Part shown: piece by piece, positions 51,046 through 61,378 of the stretch | Layout: every line of letters begins with the position of its first letter | How positions within the stretch are numbered: position 1 is the first letter of the stretch | Assembly (NCBI RefSeq): GCF_000956595.1 | Contig: NZ_JYOO01000014.1 | Span: 1 to 64,000 of the forward strand | From: Priestia aryabhattai B8W22 | GTDB lineage: Bacteria > Bacillota > Bacilli > Bacillales > Bacillaceae_H | Direction of reading: 5' to 3' | Length of the DNA: 64,000 nt | Position numbers and translations under genes: made by a program | The notes under the pieces: model-generated | What the model was told of the DNA's origin: nothing | Database searches by the model: none | What the model saw: the letters and a program-made list of their open reading frames with translations, nothing else

Positions 51046-53907
51046 TTATCTTGTAACAACGTCGTTAGCAATTTCATTTTTAGTTAATGCATCTTGTAAA
51101 ATACGTTCTTGTTCTTGTCTGTGAACTGTTGGATCTCCCTCAGCTGGACTTGAGCGTCTTGTACGGCCGATGTAGTCAACAGTAGCTCCTTCTGGTGCTA
51201 CTTCACGCAGTCGATCTTCTACATAGTTCCATGCGCCCATGTTTTCCGGCTCTTCTTGTAACCAGACAATCTCTTTTAAATTTTTATAGCGAGCAAAGAT
51301 TTCAGCAATTACGCGTCTTGGGAACGGATAAATTTGTTCTAGACGAAGGACGTGTAGCCAATCTTTATCATCTTCAGCTTTGTTTAAGCGTTCCGTTAAT
51401 TCACTGCTGATTTTTCCGCTGCACAGAACGATTCGTTCAACTGCATCTTCTTTTTTGCCTAATCCAGGCTGTTCCACTACTAAGCGGAAAGAGCCTTTTG
51501 TAAACTCTTCAAGGTTTGACACACTAAAAGCATTACGAAGCAAACTTTTTGGCGTCATAACTACTAGCGGTCTTACTTCTTCACGCTGTAAAATGGCAGC
51601 TTGTCGTCGAAGTAAGTGGAAATATTGTGCAGCGCTTGTTACGTTTGCGATTGTCCAGTTGTTTTCTCCAGCTAGCTGTAAATAACGTTCTAGACGAGCG
51701 CTTGAGTGTTCTGGTCCTTGACCTTCATGGCCGTGTGGAAGCAATAAGACCATTCCAGATTTTTGTCCCCACTTAGCACGGCCTGCTGCAATAAACTGGT
51801 CAATAATAACTTGACCTGCATTGGCAAAATCACCAAACTGTGCTTCCCAAAGAACAAGCGTTTCAGGAGCAAATACATTATAGCCGTATTCAAATCCAAG
51901 CACTGAACCTTCAGATAATGGACTGTTACGAATATCAAAGGAAGCGCTTACGTTCTTCATTGCGTGTAGTGGTGAGTAAACATCCCCTGTCTTATGATCA
52001 TGAAGAACAAGATGTCTATGTGCAAACGTACCACGTTCAGAATCTTGGCCTGTAATACGAATTGGCGTGCCGTCTCTTAAAATCGTAGCAAATGCAAATG
52101 CCTCACCCAATGACCAATCTACACTTTCATTCTCTTCAAACGCTTTGGCACGTTTAGATAAGATGCGATCAAGTTTTGGGAATACGTTAAATCCTTCAGG
52201 GTATTTTACTAGCTCTTGATTCACTTCAAACAGCTCTTCTTTTGTAACAGATGTATCAATATCTGAAATTCCTTTGAAGACTGCTTGTGGCATTTCCATA
52301 ATTCTATGTTGCTTTTCAGCTTTTGGCGGTACTTTCTCATAAGCTGCTTTTAACTTCGCTTGTAACTCTTCATTAATTTGATCTGCTTGACCGCTTTGAA
52401 TCACGTTTTGTTCTTCGAGCTGCTTTGCATACATAGCACGAACGGTTGGACGTTTTGTCACAATTTCATACATCTTCGGCTGTGTTACAGACGGTTCATC
52501 CATTTCATTGTGGCCAAATCGACGGTATCCAATTAAATCAATCAAGAAATCTTTGTTAAAACGTCTGCGATACTCATAAGCAAAATAAGCAGCAGCTAAA
52601 CAGGCTTCCGGATCATCCGCGTTTACGTGAACAATTGGAATTTCAAACCCTTTTGCTAAGTCACTTGCATATTTCGTTGAACGAGAATCGACGCTTTCTG
52701 TTGTAAATCCAATCATGTTGTTAGCAATGATGTGGATTGTTCCACCTGTTTGATAACCAGTCAATTGATTTAAGTTCAGCGTTTCTTGGACAATACCTTC
52801 ACCAGGGAACGCAGCATCTCCGTGAATTAAAATCGCGAACGATTTTTTTACATCTTGTTTTGGGTATCCATTCACATCACGCTCATCTTGAGCCGCTCTT
52901 GTAAACCCTTCCACAACCGGATTAACAAACTCCAAGTGACTAGGGTTACTAGCTAATGTCAAACGAGCTCGAACTGTGTTCTCTGCTTTAATTTGTTTGT
53001 CGGCACCCAGGTGATATTTTACGTCTCCCGTCCAACCGTAGTTGATACCGATTGAACCTTCTGAAGGAACTAATTCTTTGTTAGGTGCATGCTGGAATTC
53101 TGCAAAAATCATTTCATACGGCTTCCCTAATACGTGTGCCAATACATTTAAGCGTCCACGGTGAGCCATACCGATATTAACCGTTTTTGGGCTTGTTTCC
53201 ACTGAGCGGGCAATCAGTTCATCTACGAGTGGAATTAACATATCTACGCCTTCAATAGAAAAGCGTTTTTGTCCGACAAATGTACGGTGTAAAAATTGTT
53301 CAAAGCCTTCTACTTCTGTTAAACGCTTTAATACAGAAGTTCTTTTCTCATTTGAAAGAGGTTGGAAAATAGCACCTGACTCGACCATATCAGTCAGCCA
53401 CTTATTCTCTTCCATGTTATGTACGTGATGGAATTCAAACGCAATGGTTTTTGTGTAGACATCTGTTAAATAGTTAATTGCGTCTAAACCATTTTTGACG
53501 TGTGATGGCGCGTTCGTACATAAAATATCAACCGGAATTGATTTCAAATCTTCTTGCGTTAAATTGTAATCTTCCAAGTGAAGCAAGACAGGATCTTTCT
53601 TCTCGCTTTCAAGAGGCTTAATTGACGCGTATAGATGACCATAAGCACGGATATTTTCCGCTAGCTTAATAGCCGATGCAATTTTAGATGTGTTAGCTGA
53701 AGGTGCAGCCTGTGCGTATTCAGCTTGCTGAACCTGCTCACTTTCGTTTAATGGAGGAGCACCCCAATAATCAAATAATTCTTTTAACTCTGGATCTACT
53801 AGATCTGACTGCTCTTCATATAACTCATACTGTTCTAATACATAGCCATAGTTCGGACCCAAAAATCCTTGCCAAGGCTCCCCTCTATTCGACGTTTCGT
53901 TACCCAT
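51046..53907 (-). CDS. odhA: 2-oxoglutarate dehydrogenase E1 (thiamine-dependent)
   Basis: 953 aa, in the usual range. Thiamine diphosphate-binding E1 core: [61 protein letters not shown], and the second transketolase-like half ([40 protein letters not shown]). Decarboxylates 2-oxoglutarate and transfers succinyl to OdhB. The RBS is GGGGG 6 nt upstream. A promoter is visible at 54037-54066 and a near-match to a CcpA site at 54129-54142, fitting the catabolite repression known for odhAB in B. subtilis. Confidence 0.95.
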   Translation of the reverse strand: MGNETSNRGEPWQGFLGPNYGYVLEQYELYEEQSDLVDPELKELFDYWGAPPLNESEQVQQAEYAQAAPSANTSKIASAIKLAENIRAYGHLYASIKPLESEKKDPVLLHLEDYNLTQEDLKSIPVDILCTNAPSHVKNGLDAINYLTDVYTKTIAFEFHHVHNMEENKWLTDMVESGAIFQPLSNEKRTSVLKRLTEVEGFEQFLHRTFVGQKRFSIEGVDMLIPLVDELIARSVETSPKTVNIGMAHRGRLNVLAHVLGKPYEMIFAEFQHAPNKELVPSEGSIGINYGWTGDVKYHLGADKQIKAENTVRARLTLASNPSHLEFVNPVVEGFTRAAQDERDVNGYPKQDVKKSFAILIHGDAAFPGEGIVQETLNLNQLTGYQTGGTIHIIANNMIGFTTESVDSRSTKYASDLAKGFEIPIVHVNADDPEACLAAAYFAYEYRRRFNKDFLIDLIGYRRFGHNEMDEPSVTQPKMYEIVTKRPTVRAMYAKQLEEQNVIQSGQADQINEELQAKLKAAYEKVPPKAEKQHRIMEMPQAVFKGISDIDTSVTKEELFEVNQELVKYPEGFNVFPKLDRILSKRAKAFEENESVDWSLGEAFAFATILRDGTPIRITGQDSERGTFAHRHLVLHDHKTGDVYSPLHAMKNVSASFDIRNSPLSEGSVLGFEYGYNVFAPETLVLWEAQFGDFANAGQVIIDQFIAAGRAKWGQKSGMVLLLPHGHEGQGPEHSSARLERYLQLAGENNWTIANVTSAAQYFHLLRRQAAILQREEVRPLVVMTPKSLLRNAFSVSNLEEFTKGSFRLVVEQPGLGKKEDAVERIVLCSGKISSELTERLNKAEDDKDWLHVLRLEQIYPFPRRVIAEIFARYKNLKEIVWLQEEPENMGAWNYVEDRLREVAPEGATVDYIGRTRRSSPAEGDPTVHRQEQERILQDALTKNEIANDVVTR

Positions 53908-54036
53908 GATAAAACCCCCAACGAGTTATAATAATTGTCGTACTCAACAATCTTTCCATTTTGAATGTCGATTACCTTATCGTCTGACATCTTTACAACG
54001 AGTGATAAATCTCACTGCGTGTGTATCTGATATCTG

Positions 54037-54066
54037 CTTATATTTTACCACTCTTTTACTCGTCAA
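54037..54066 (-). promoter_or_regulatory. Promoter of odhAB
   Basis: On the minus strand TTGACG (54066-54061), 18-bp spacer, TATAAG (54042-54037), about 130 bp upstream of the start codon. Confidence 0.55.
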
Positions 54067-54128
54067 TCAAAATGAAATCGCTATATTTCTTTAATTTTTT
54101 TTACTTTTTTAATAGTCTTACTACTTTT

Positions 54129-54142
54129 TGAAAGCGTTTTAT
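54129..54142 (-). promoter_or_regulatory. Possible catabolite-response (cre) element
   Basis: TGAAAGCGTTTTAT matches the cre core TGAAARCG but not its last two bases. About 65 bp upstream of the odhAB promoter. Confidence 0.3.
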
Positions 54143-54240
54143 AAGCAAAGCTGATTAAAGGTCGAATCAGGTGTTAATTAATTGTTATTGACCTAGCTTT
54201 TGGCAAAATTAAATTGCTTGAAATATATTTTGTGACTATT

Positions 54241-54272
54241 AAAAAAAAGAAGCAGCGTTTTGCTTCTTTTTT
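54241..54272 (-). terminator. Terminator of the padR-like gene
   Basis: AAAAGAAGCA / TGCTTCTTTT arms at the stop codon. Confidence 0.8.
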
Positions 54273-54858
54273 AAAACTCATCTACGATTTTTTCAACGTC
54301 TTCAAAATAACCATCATCTACTTCTGTAAGCTTGTTGCTTTTCGCCGCTTCGAGTAAATGAGTGAACCAAGTTAGTTCTACTTTCAAATGCATAATCGTG
54401 CGCATAATGATCGACAGATTTGCAATGGAATGATCCACCTTTTTAACTTGGTACAAATTTTGCATTTTTTCTAAATAAGCTGCCGTTTCCTCAATCTTTT
54501 TTTCTAAAGCAGAAGCCACTTTTTCTTGATCGACGTAAGAAGTAAATGAAAGAGCAGCATAAACAGGTCTATGCATATGCTCTTTTTTTAATAGCTGTTC
54601 AAAATAAAGACGCTCGAATTCTTCTTTTCCTGCATCCGTAATAGAATAAACGGTCTTTTCAGGTCTGTTCGTCTCTCGAATCACATCGACTACTTTCACC
54701 AACTGATCTTTTTCAAGCGTATCAAAGGCATAATATAAAGAGCCGCTTGCAAGTTTAATATAGTGCTTCATTTGTCTTTCATTAATGGTTTGCTGAATTT
54801 CATAAGGGTGCTTATTTCCTTCCATTAATAAACCCAATATGACTAATTTAACACTCAT
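54271..54858 (-). CDS. PadR-family transcriptional regulator
   Basis: 195 aa from the ATG at 54858 (AAAGGTG upstream). PadR winged-HTH (VILGLLMEGNKHPYEIQQTINER, LASGSLYYAFDTLEKDQLVKVV, KTVYSITDAGKEEFERLY) and a helical Vir_act_alpha-like C-terminal dimer domain. 66 bp downstream of an MFS exporter gene on the same strand; probably senses the exporter's substrate and represses the operon (inference). Confidence 0.85.
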   Translation of the reverse strand: MSVKLVILGLLMEGNKHPYEIQQTINERQMKHYIKLASGSLYYAFDTLEKDQLVKVVDVIRETNRPEKTVYSITDAGKEEFERLYFEQLLKKEHMHRPVYAALSFTSYVDQEKVASALEKKIEETAAYLEKMQNLYQVKKVDHSIANLSIIMRTIMHLKVELTWFTHLLEAAKSNKLTEVDDGYFEDVEKIVDEF

Positions 54859-54924
54859 AACACCTTTCACCTCTTGACATGCATCTTATTTAGTGAAAAA
54901 AGCACGAACATCTTCGTGCTTTTT

Positions 54925-56469
54925 CTATTTTTGAGCTGCAGGTTCCTTAGCTTCTACCCGCTTTTTAGGGGGAACTTCCACTCGTTCATTTCCCATTAAA
55001 AAGACAGTAATGATAGCTACTGCAATTGGAATAAGAGCAAGCATAAATGCATACGTGATCGATGTAGACATAGCATCAACAATCTTATCCAATATTTGAG
55101 GCGGAATGCTGTTTCGGGCACTTGATTGAAAAACTGCACTCGGATCTCCTATTTGAGAAAATGCTCCTTGTGATCCATTTCCCATACCTTGAAAATTGCG
55201 CTGCATCTCATTTGTAAATGTATTGCTTTGAATCGTTCCAAAAATCGTAACTCCCAGCGTCATTCCTAAAGAACGCGCAAATGAGTTCGTTGAGTTGGCA
55301 GAACCTCTAAACTGTGGATCCAGCTTATGCGTTGACGAAGTTGGTAAAAGAGAAAAGCTAAATCCTACGCCAAATCCAGTCAAAATCATAAATACCGTGA
55401 GCATCCAACGAGGTGTATCAGGTTCCATTGTTCCTAACAAGAACATTCCTACTGCAAATGAAAAAACGGACATAATCATTAGGTTTCGGAAGCTCGTTTT
55501 TGTAAGGAAAATCCCGCCGATAGCACTTCCTGCTACCGAGCCTAACATCATCGGAGTTAAAATTAAACCCGCATTTGCAGCAGAACCTCCGTAGACAGCT
55601 TGAACGAAAATAGGAATAAATACTGTTAAAATAATAAACGTTGCTCCGTATAAGAAAGCGAGAATTTGAGATGTTGCAAATAACCGGCGTTTGAACATCC
55701 AAAACGAAATAATCGGCTCTTGCGCGCGTTTTTCTACAAAAAAGAAAAATGACAGTGCCACTGCAAAGATAACAAAAAGAGATAAAATTTGCGGAGAAGA
55801 CCATTCGTACTCTTTTCCTCCAAGTTCAAGAGCAAACATTAAACTGACTACTGAAATGACAAGAGTGGCTGCACCAGTCCAGTCAATTTTTTGCTTTTTA
55901 TGACTTGTTGACTCTTTATAAAAGCGCACAATAAAAAATAACGATAAAAGTCCGATTGGGACGTTCACATAAAACACCCAGTGCCAGCTGATGTATTCCG
56001 TAATGTAAGCACCGAGAAGTGGACCAAATACGCTTGCTGAGCCAAAAACGGCACCTAATAATCCCGTCATTTTCCCGCGCTTTTCGGGAGGGAAAATATC
56101 AAATACAATAGTAAAAGCAATCGGAAGAAGCGCTCCTCCTCCAATTCCTTGAATCGCCCGGTAAATACTTAGCTGCACGATGCTTTGTGCTAGACCACAC
56201 AATGCAGATCCAAGTAAAAATACCGTCAATCCAAAAATAAAAAACCGTTTACGGCCGTACATATCAGATAGTTTACCAAATATCGGCATACCTGCCATCA
56301 CGGCAACCATATAAGCGGACGTAACCCAAACAAACTTATCTAATCCGCCTAGATCAGAAATGATTTTCCCCATAGCCGTCGCTACGATGGTATTATCCAT
56401 GGCTGACATAAAAATACCGAGCAGCAATCCTGCTACGATAAAACGAATATGTTTTTCTGATGAAACCAT
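54925..56469 (-). CDS. DHA2-family MFS multidrug exporter (EmrB/QacA type)
   Basis: 514 aa with about 14 membrane helices. FMSAMDNTIVATAMGKI (motif D1), GKLSDMYGRKR (motif A), RAIQGIGGGALLPIAF (motif B-like) and GLLGAVFGSASVFGPLLGAYI (motif C) are those of H+-driven DHA2 drug exporters. RBS AAAGGAGG. Followed by a PadR regulator. Substrate unknown. Confidence 0.88.
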   Translation of the reverse strand: MVSSEKHIRFIVAGLLLGIFMSAMDNTIVATAMGKIISDLGGLDKFVWVTSAYMVAVMAGMPIFGKLSDMYGRKRFFIFGLTVFLLGSALCGLAQSIVQLSIYRAIQGIGGGALLPIAFTIVFDIFPPEKRGKMTGLLGAVFGSASVFGPLLGAYITEYISWHWVFYVNVPIGLLSLFFIVRFYKESTSHKKQKIDWTGAATLVISVVSLMFALELGGKEYEWSSPQILSLFVIFAVALSFFFFVEKRAQEPIISFWMFKRRLFATSQILAFLYGATFIILTVFIPIFVQAVYGGSAANAGLILTPMMLGSVAGSAIGGIFLTKTSFRNLMIMSVFSFAVGMFLLGTMEPDTPRWMLTVFMILTGFGVGFSFSLLPTSSTHKLDPQFRGSANSTNSFARSLGMTLGVTIFGTIQSNTFTNEMQRNFQGMGNGSQGAFSQIGDPSAVFQSSARNSIPPQILDKIVDAMSTSITYAFMLALIPIAVAIITVFLMGNERVEVPPKKRVEAKEPAAQK

Positions 56470-56586
56470 TTCAGTTCCTCCTTTCGCGTCATCTTTTTGA
56501 TGAACAGAAATGATAGCTACTTAAATTATTATATTCAAATTTGAGTATTTTACAATCTTAAATGTGCTATTTTTTAGAAATAAACA

Positions 56587-56620
56587 TAACAAAAGCGTAA
56601 TGGATCCATTACGCTTTTAC
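56587..56620 (-). terminator. Terminator of the OsmC-type gene
   Basis: AAAAGCGTAATGGATCCATTACGCTTTT, a 28-bp perfect palindrome overlapping the stop codon. Confidence 0.8.
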
Positions 56621-57055
56621 TGTGAGCTGAGGTTCTAATTCGATCTCTACATTTCCTTGAATGGCTCTTGAAATCATACAGGACGTTTCTGCTTTTTTTA
56701 TAAGTCGATTGATTTTCTCTTCTTGGGCCGCAAATTCAGGTGTGACGATCACGTGAGGTTTATGAATGATTTTTTCGTACGTAAACACACCATTCGTTAC
56801 GTCCACGATAGCTTTCGATTCCATTGTTAAAGCCTCCTGATGGATTCCACTTCTTTCTAGCATCGCTGCAAGCGTGATAATGTAGCAGGTGGCTGCTGCT
56901 CCTAGCAGCATTTCATCTGGATTTGTCCCGGCTCCTGGCCCGTCCATTTCTGGTGGAATAGAAATGTTTGTTTTTAATTGCCCTGCTTCAATTGTTCCCA
57001 CTTCATTTCGGCCTCCTGGCCAATTTGCTTGCAAATGAAAGTGATGTTTTGCCAT
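56609..57055 (-). CDS. OsmC-family peroxiredoxin
   Basis: 148 aa. The two reactive cysteines of the OsmC/Ohr family are present: AAATCYIITLAAMLERSG (~57) and AETSCMISRAI (~128), with the typical GAGTNPDEMLLGA segment. Reduces organic hydroperoxides with thiols in the cytoplasm (family knowledge). Length fits the SACOL1771-like OsmC subfamily. Confidence 0.82.
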   Translation of the reverse strand: MAKHHFHLQANWPGGRNEVGTIEAGQLKTNISIPPEMDGPGAGTNPDEMLLGAAATCYIITLAAMLERSGIHQEALTMESKAIVDVTNGVFTYEKIIHKPHVIVTPEFAAQEEKINRLIKKAETSCMISRAIQGNVEIELEPQLTVKA

Positions 57056-57144
57056 AGTGTATCCTTCTTTCTTCTATATAATGATGTATACTTAGCGTAC
57101 CTTTTTTGCCCATAAAATAAAAATGTTCTGCTTGTAACAGCAAA

Positions 57145-57168
57145 AAGACTGCTAAACGTGCAGTCTTT
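57145..57168 (-). terminator. Terminator of the epimerase-like gene
   Basis: AAAGACTGC / GCAGTCTTT arms, TAAACGT loop, T-run on the minus strand. Confidence 0.8.
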
Positions 57169-57176
57169 GTTGTTCT

Positions 57177-58073
57177 CTAACTTAAAGGTACTTTCTTTTC
57201 ACTTTCAACAACAGTTTTGATTAATGAAGGCAGCCAGTCCTGCAGGTTCGTAAATGAATATCCCCAAAAGCTAGCTTTTTCATTGCTCATCGTCCAAGAA
57301 TGATCTACTCCGTACGGAGAACTATTTTCATCCGTTAAACGAGAGGTTGTTCTTGCTGTTTTATCCGCTGCTTGTTCAATATATGAAAATAAATTTTTGA
57401 GTGAAATGGTACCATTTGAACAAGCGTTAATCGGCCCTTTTAGCTTCTGTTCTGCACACCAAACTAAAAATTCACCTGCTTCTTCCTGTGAAATGAAGTT
57501 CATTTCTGCTTCAATAGCCGGTACACCAATTTCTTCTCCATGCATAATTTTTTCTATGTGAAAACGCAAGCGGTCCGTATAATCATCTTTTCCCATAACA
57601 ATTGGAAAACGGACAGCTGTTACCGAAAACGGTGCTTTTTGAAAGAATACGGCCTCGGCTTGGCGTTTTCCTTCTTGATAGGAAATATTTTCACGGCGTG
57701 TATATGAAATAGGATACTTGTATGGATCAAAATCTTCTTCATAACACGTTTTTTCTAAAGAACCGTATACTGAAAGAGTCGAGGTAAGTACATAGTGACT
57801 CGTACTATGACGAAAAGCTTCAACAGCAACAGCTGCGCCGTGTGAAGAATAGCATATTTGATCGAAGATAACATCCCATTTTCTTCCTCTTGTTGTTTCG
57901 ATTACAGAATCTTTTTCTACACGATCAAGAAAAATTCGCTCAACTCGATTGCCGAAATCATCCGGTGTTTTACCTCGCGTTGCTAACGTAACCTGTACTC
58001 CTTTAGAAAGCAATGTCTGAACTAAATTTTTTCCGAAAAAACGAGTTCCACCTAACACAAGTGCTGTTTTCAT
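57177..58073 (-). CDS. NAD(P)-dependent epimerase/dehydratase-family protein
   Basis: 298 aa from the ATG at 58073 (GGTGGAG upstream; the in-frame GTG at 58085 is part of that box). Rossmann motif VLGGTRFFGKNL (6-17); STLSVYG (~110) and a Y..xK-like YQEGKRQAE (~149) match extended SDR enzymes, close to the isoflavone-reductase/NmrA-like sugar epimerase group. The substrate is not predictable. Single gene. Confidence 0.72.
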   Translation of the reverse strand: MKTALVLGGTRFFGKNLVQTLLSKGVQVTLATRGKTPDDFGNRVERIFLDRVEKDSVIETTRGRKWDVIFDQICYSSHGAAVAVEAFRHSTSHYVLTSTLSVYGSLEKTCYEEDFDPYKYPISYTRRENISYQEGKRQAEAVFFQKAPFSVTAVRFPIVMGKDDYTDRLRFHIEKIMHGEEIGVPAIEAEMNFISQEEAGEFLVWCAEQKLKGPINACSNGTISLKNLFSYIEQAADKTARTTSRLTDENSSPYGVDHSWTMSNEKASFWGYSFTNLQDWLPSLIKTVVESEKKVPLS

Positions 58074-58238
58074 CTTTTTCTCCACCTTTCATATTTGATA
58101 TGGGTGACCATACCATTATTATCCAACTTTTTCATCCATAAAGCTATGAATCTTTCCGCTTATTTTTTTGTACTCCCACCTATTTTTTCGCCACTGCCGT
58201 GTTAAGATGTACATATCTAACTAAAAGGAGCGACAGCG

Positions 58239-59459
58239 ATGAATCCTTCTCCACTTCCCCTTAACGAACGTCTTGTTGTTCTTGATATTATTCGGGGCAT
58301 TGCTTTGCTGGGCATTTTTTTAGTGAATATACCGGCTTTTACTTCTCCGATATTTATTTTTCAGCTGTACAATGTTTCTTATAAGTATGAAGGAATAGAT
58401 GCTTATATTGATTTATTCTTGCAGCTGTTTGTCCAAGGGAAGTTTTTTACCATTTTTTCTTTTTTGTTTGGACTTGGATGCGGCATTTTTTTGCATAGAG
58501 CTGAAGAAAAGCAGTACTTTGCCGCTGCTTTATGGTCAAGAAGAATGGCTGCTTTGCTATTAATCGGTTTTTTTCATCTTGTCTTTTTCTGGTATGGAGA
58601 CATTTTGCATGTGTATGCTATTGGCGGTTTTTTATTATTCTTTTTTTACAATCGAAAAGCTAAGACGATTTTGCTGTGGGCAATAGGCTTGCTATGCTTT
58701 TTTTATCTTTTGGCTTGTATGCAGTTTTTTATTCCAGCACACGCCTTGCAGGAGGCACAGTGGGAGTATAAAGCTTTACATGAACATGTCTTAACCCAAT
58801 ATTTATCCACCTACAGGCAAGCAGACTATTTATCTTGGCTGTTTTATCGTTTGAATGTTGAAGTGGTGCCTATGCTATTAAATCTACCGTTTTCTATCTT
58901 TCCCGTATTTTCTATGTTGTTATTTGGCTTATATACTGCTAAAAAAGGATTAGTACATAATATCGAACAAAACCGTTCTTTTTTTAAGAAAATTCAGTTA
59001 ATAACAGGCGCAGCAGGTTTCACTTTAACTATTATTCTGGCCATGCTAAAAATAGAGATTTTAAGATACGAACTCTACCAGCAGGCGGCCATTCACCTTT
59101 TTACAAGCTTAAGCGGCATTTTTCTATGTTTTTTTTATCTTACCACCTTACTGTTATTCCTGCAATTTTCTCCTTACGCTTCAATGCTGGGTCTTTTTAA
59201 GTATAGTGGAACAATGGCATTAACAACTTACCTTAGCCAAACTTTAATTTGCCTGTGTATCGTTCGAGTATTTGGTTTATACGGAAGTCTTACCTTAACG
59301 GAAAGTACGATTATATGTCTCGTCATCTATACACTCCAGCTTTTTTTCAATAAGTGGTGGCTTTATTATTTCTACTACGGTCCGTGTGAATGGTTATGGC
59401 GAAGCTTTACGTACCGATCCTTCCCACCACTCAGACGGAACAGGAAAGCTTCAGTTTAA
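58239..59459 (+). CDS. DUF418 (YeiB-type) membrane protein
   Basis: 406 aa; AAAGGAG before the ATG. RLVVLDIIRGIALLGIFLVNIPAF is the family's opening signature; many membrane helices and the C-terminal DUF418 part (MLGLFKYSGTMALTTYLSQTLICL, YYGPCEWLWRSFTY). Related to B. subtilis YxaH/YrkO; probable transport or lipid-modifying role, unproven. Own terminator. Confidence 0.82.
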   Translation: MNPSPLPLNERLVVLDIIRGIALLGIFLVNIPAFTSPIFIFQLYNVSYKYEGIDAYIDLFLQLFVQGKFFTIFSFLFGLGCGIFLHRAEEKQYFAAALWSRRMAALLLIGFFHLVFFWYGDILHVYAIGGFLLFFFYNRKAKTILLWAIGLLCFFYLLACMQFFIPAHALQEAQWEYKALHEHVLTQYLSTYRQADYLSWLFYRLNVEVVPMLLNLPFSIFPVFSMLLFGLYTAKKGLVHNIEQNRSFFKKIQLITGAAGFTLTIILAMLKIEILRYELYQQAAIHLFTSLSGIFLCFFYLTTLLLFLQFSPYASMLGLFKYSGTMALTTYLSQTLICLCIVRVFGLYGSLTLTESTIICLVIYTLQLFFNKWWLYYFYYGPCEWLWRSFTYRSFPPLRRNRKASV

Positions 59460-59462
59460 CAG

Positions 59463-59494
59463 CAAATCGGCCTTCAAGTTTGAAAGCCGATTTG
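59463..59494 (+). terminator. Terminator of the DUF418 gene
   Basis: CAAATCGGC / GCCGATTTG arms followed by TCTCCTTTA. Confidence 0.65.
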
Positions 59495-59500
59495 TCTCCT

Positions 59501-59959
59501 TTACTGCAAAGGCGGTATGGTTATTCGTTTAATTCCATTTTTCTCAAACTCTCGTATATAATCCATTTCTCGATGGAAAATTTGCATAAAAACTTCATTT
59601 TTTATTTCTTTAATGGGGCCTATTTGCTCTATCACATCTCGTTTAGCCATACGATAGGCTAGCGCTTCCCAAAATACTTCGTTATCGTATTCTCCAATAA
59701 TATCCTGAAGAGAATCTTCATGTTCTTCTGTGAACATAACCTCACTGTTTAGCGTTTGAAAAGGTCCCTTTTCCACAAACGGCTCTGCGTGTGAAAACAG
59801 TTGTTTTTCTACATTCGTGTATTCTTGTGCATGCTCATCTTCCACTCCAGAACATGCTGTGACCATCCAGTTACCTAAATAAATTAAATCCAGCAGTTGA
59901 AAAAAGTGCGTTTCAGATAGTTGAAGTTCAATATCGTTTTTTACAGGAGCTTTTGACAT
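59501..59959 (-). CDS. Conserved-looking acidic protein, unknown
   Basis: 152 aa; AAAGGAGAG before the ATG. Helical, acidic; FFQLLDLIYLGNWMVTACSG, DNEVFWEALAYRMAKRDV. No family recognised. Follows a frameshifted two-helix membrane ORF (59977-60194) by 17 bp on the same strand, so probably co-transcribed. Confidence 0.6.
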   Translation of the reverse strand: MSKAPVKNDIELQLSETHFFQLLDLIYLGNWMVTACSGVEDEHAQEYTNVEKQLFSHAEPFVEKGPFQTLNSEVMFTEEHEDSLQDIIGEYDNEVFWEALAYRMAKRDVIEQIGPIKEIKNEVFMQIFHREMDYIREFEKNGIKRITIPPLQ

Positions 59960-59976
59960 AAGCGCGGATCTCTCCT

Positions 59977-60194
59977 TTAATTTTGAGGGTAGTTGCTACT
60001 AAATAAAATAGCTAAAAGGGTTAGTATGCAGGCTAGCAGGAAAACTGAAGAAATGGCTTCACCTCTTTTCTGTAGTGTAAAAATAGAGGTACTGACATCA
60101 AAAGAAGTGAATACGAAGGGTGTAAACCTATCATAATCGAAATAAAGACAAGATACAAGACTTTTTTACTAAATTTTCTGACTGTTTTCGTCAT
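59977..60194 (-). pseudogene. Small two-helix membrane protein disrupted by one-base frameshift
   Basis: From the ATG at 60194 (AATAGG box) the frame reads a basic start and helix (RKFSKKVLYLVFISIMIGLHP). After about 26 codons the coding sense continues in another frame (FVFTSFDVSTSIFTL, GEAISSVFLLACILTLLAILF) to a stop at 59977. The span is 218 bp, one short of 73 codons, so loss of one T in the CCCTTCG region explains it. Could be a real mutation or a sequencing error. Confidence 0.5.
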
Positions 60195-60259
60195 AAATAC
60201 CTATTTTTGTTTTGTTTATACTAGAAAGGTCTTAAAATTGTGTGCTGAGGTGCTCAAAA

Positions 60260-60286
60260 TAAAAAAGCGCTGAACCAGGCGCTTTA
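60260..60286 (-). terminator. Terminator of the small membrane-protein gene
   Basis: AAAGCGC / GCGCTTT arms; on the minus strand followed by TTTTTATT. Confidence 0.75.
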
Positions 60287-60574
60287 ACGGTGTAAAAAGA
60301 TAGATAAACCAATAAAAAAAGCAGCTAAAATAAAATCAAAAATCCACTGCCACTTCTCACGTTTTAACAATGCGTGCTCTATCCCTGATAACAGCGAACT
60401 TATACTAACCAAAACAAAAATAAAGCTCAATTGGTTAAACGAAAATTTAGTGACAAAATTTGATACAAGTATGACTGCTACGGTGATGAACAGTGCCATT
60501 TGACTTATAAGTACCCATTTAATTCTCTGTTTATATCCGTCTTTTAAAGCTTGTAATAAATCGTTGCTGATCAC
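60284..60574 (-). CDS. Small three-helix membrane protein, unknown
   Basis: 96 aa with membrane stretches LISQMALFITVAVILVSNF, LSFIFVLVSISSLLSGI and WIFDFILAAFFIGLSIFL. AAGGGG-like box upstream of the ATG. No family recognised. Confidence 0.6.
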   Translation of the reverse strand: MISNDLLQALKDGYKQRIKWVLISQMALFITVAVILVSNFVTKFSFNQLSFIFVLVSISSLLSGIEHALLKREKWQWIFDFILAAFFIGLSIFLHR

Positions 60575-60668
60575 TCTCGCTAAACCCCTTTTGTATTCCT
60601 ATCGTCAAAAGTAAGAACGCAGCAAAAAAACGCTTATCTGCATCTTAACTACTTAGCAAAACTAGCTA

Positions 60669-61157
60669 TTAAATCGAAACATAAATATCAACTTGACTGT
60701 ACTCAGGATCAATACAGCGTTCATCATATAATTCAAAATCTATTTTATAGGCACGATGATTTTTTTTAGCCCATTCGCGAATATAAGCCCAAGCCTCTAC
60801 GACTACCTGTCTAGCTGGCCCAACAGCTGTTGTAAACACCATGTATTCACCTTCTGGGATGATGAACTCTCTCATATCCTCTTTCAGTTCGCCGCCGGGT
60901 AAAACTTCGTAGCCGAGAGCAAATGTAAAATCCATTTTTTGATTATATTCAAATTCTGTATAAAGAGCAAATGTATTACCATTTACTTTATTGGCGATTT
61001 TATTAGCTAACTGTTGTTTATAAAAAGTCTGCCAGTGCTCAGGAATAAGACCTGTGCCCGTTTCTTCCACAGGTTCATCTGTTCGAATAGGCACTCCTAC
61101 AACAGTGAATTCATTTACCTTGACTACTTTTTGACTTACGACTAAGTCAGTCAACAT
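60669..61157 (-). CDS. GyrI-like small-molecule-binding protein
   Basis: 162 aa. VVSQKVVKVNEFTVVGVPIRTDE, FTFALGYEVLPGGE, REFIIPEGEYMVFTTAVGPARQVVVEAWAYIREWAKKNHRAYKIDFELYDERCIDPEYSQVDIYVSI fits the GyrI-like/AraC effector-binding (SHS2) fold as a stand-alone domain, as in many Bacillus regulators' ligand-binding parts. The ligand is unknown. Single gene. Confidence 0.75.
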   Translation of the reverse strand: MLTDLVVSQKVVKVNEFTVVGVPIRTDEPVEETGTGLIPEHWQTFYKQQLANKIANKVNGNTFALYTEFEYNQKMDFTFALGYEVLPGGELKEDMREFIIPEGEYMVFTTAVGPARQVVVEAWAYIREWAKKNHRAYKIDFELYDERCIDPEYSQVDIYVSI

Positions 61158-61378
61158 ATTGAGCCCCCTTAATTCTTCTTTTTCTGTAGTTACAATGAGG
61201 GAAATACTTCTTAATATGCATTTTATTTGTATTCAAAGAAAACGTCAACCTTTTATGCAAATCCCTTAACGAAGGGGCGGAAGATCATTCTTCTAAACTA
61301 TAAAAAAACGATTCTATTTTCTTTGTACACATCATACGTATAAGATACCCCTAATTTACAATAGAGTGAGGTAAAAAA

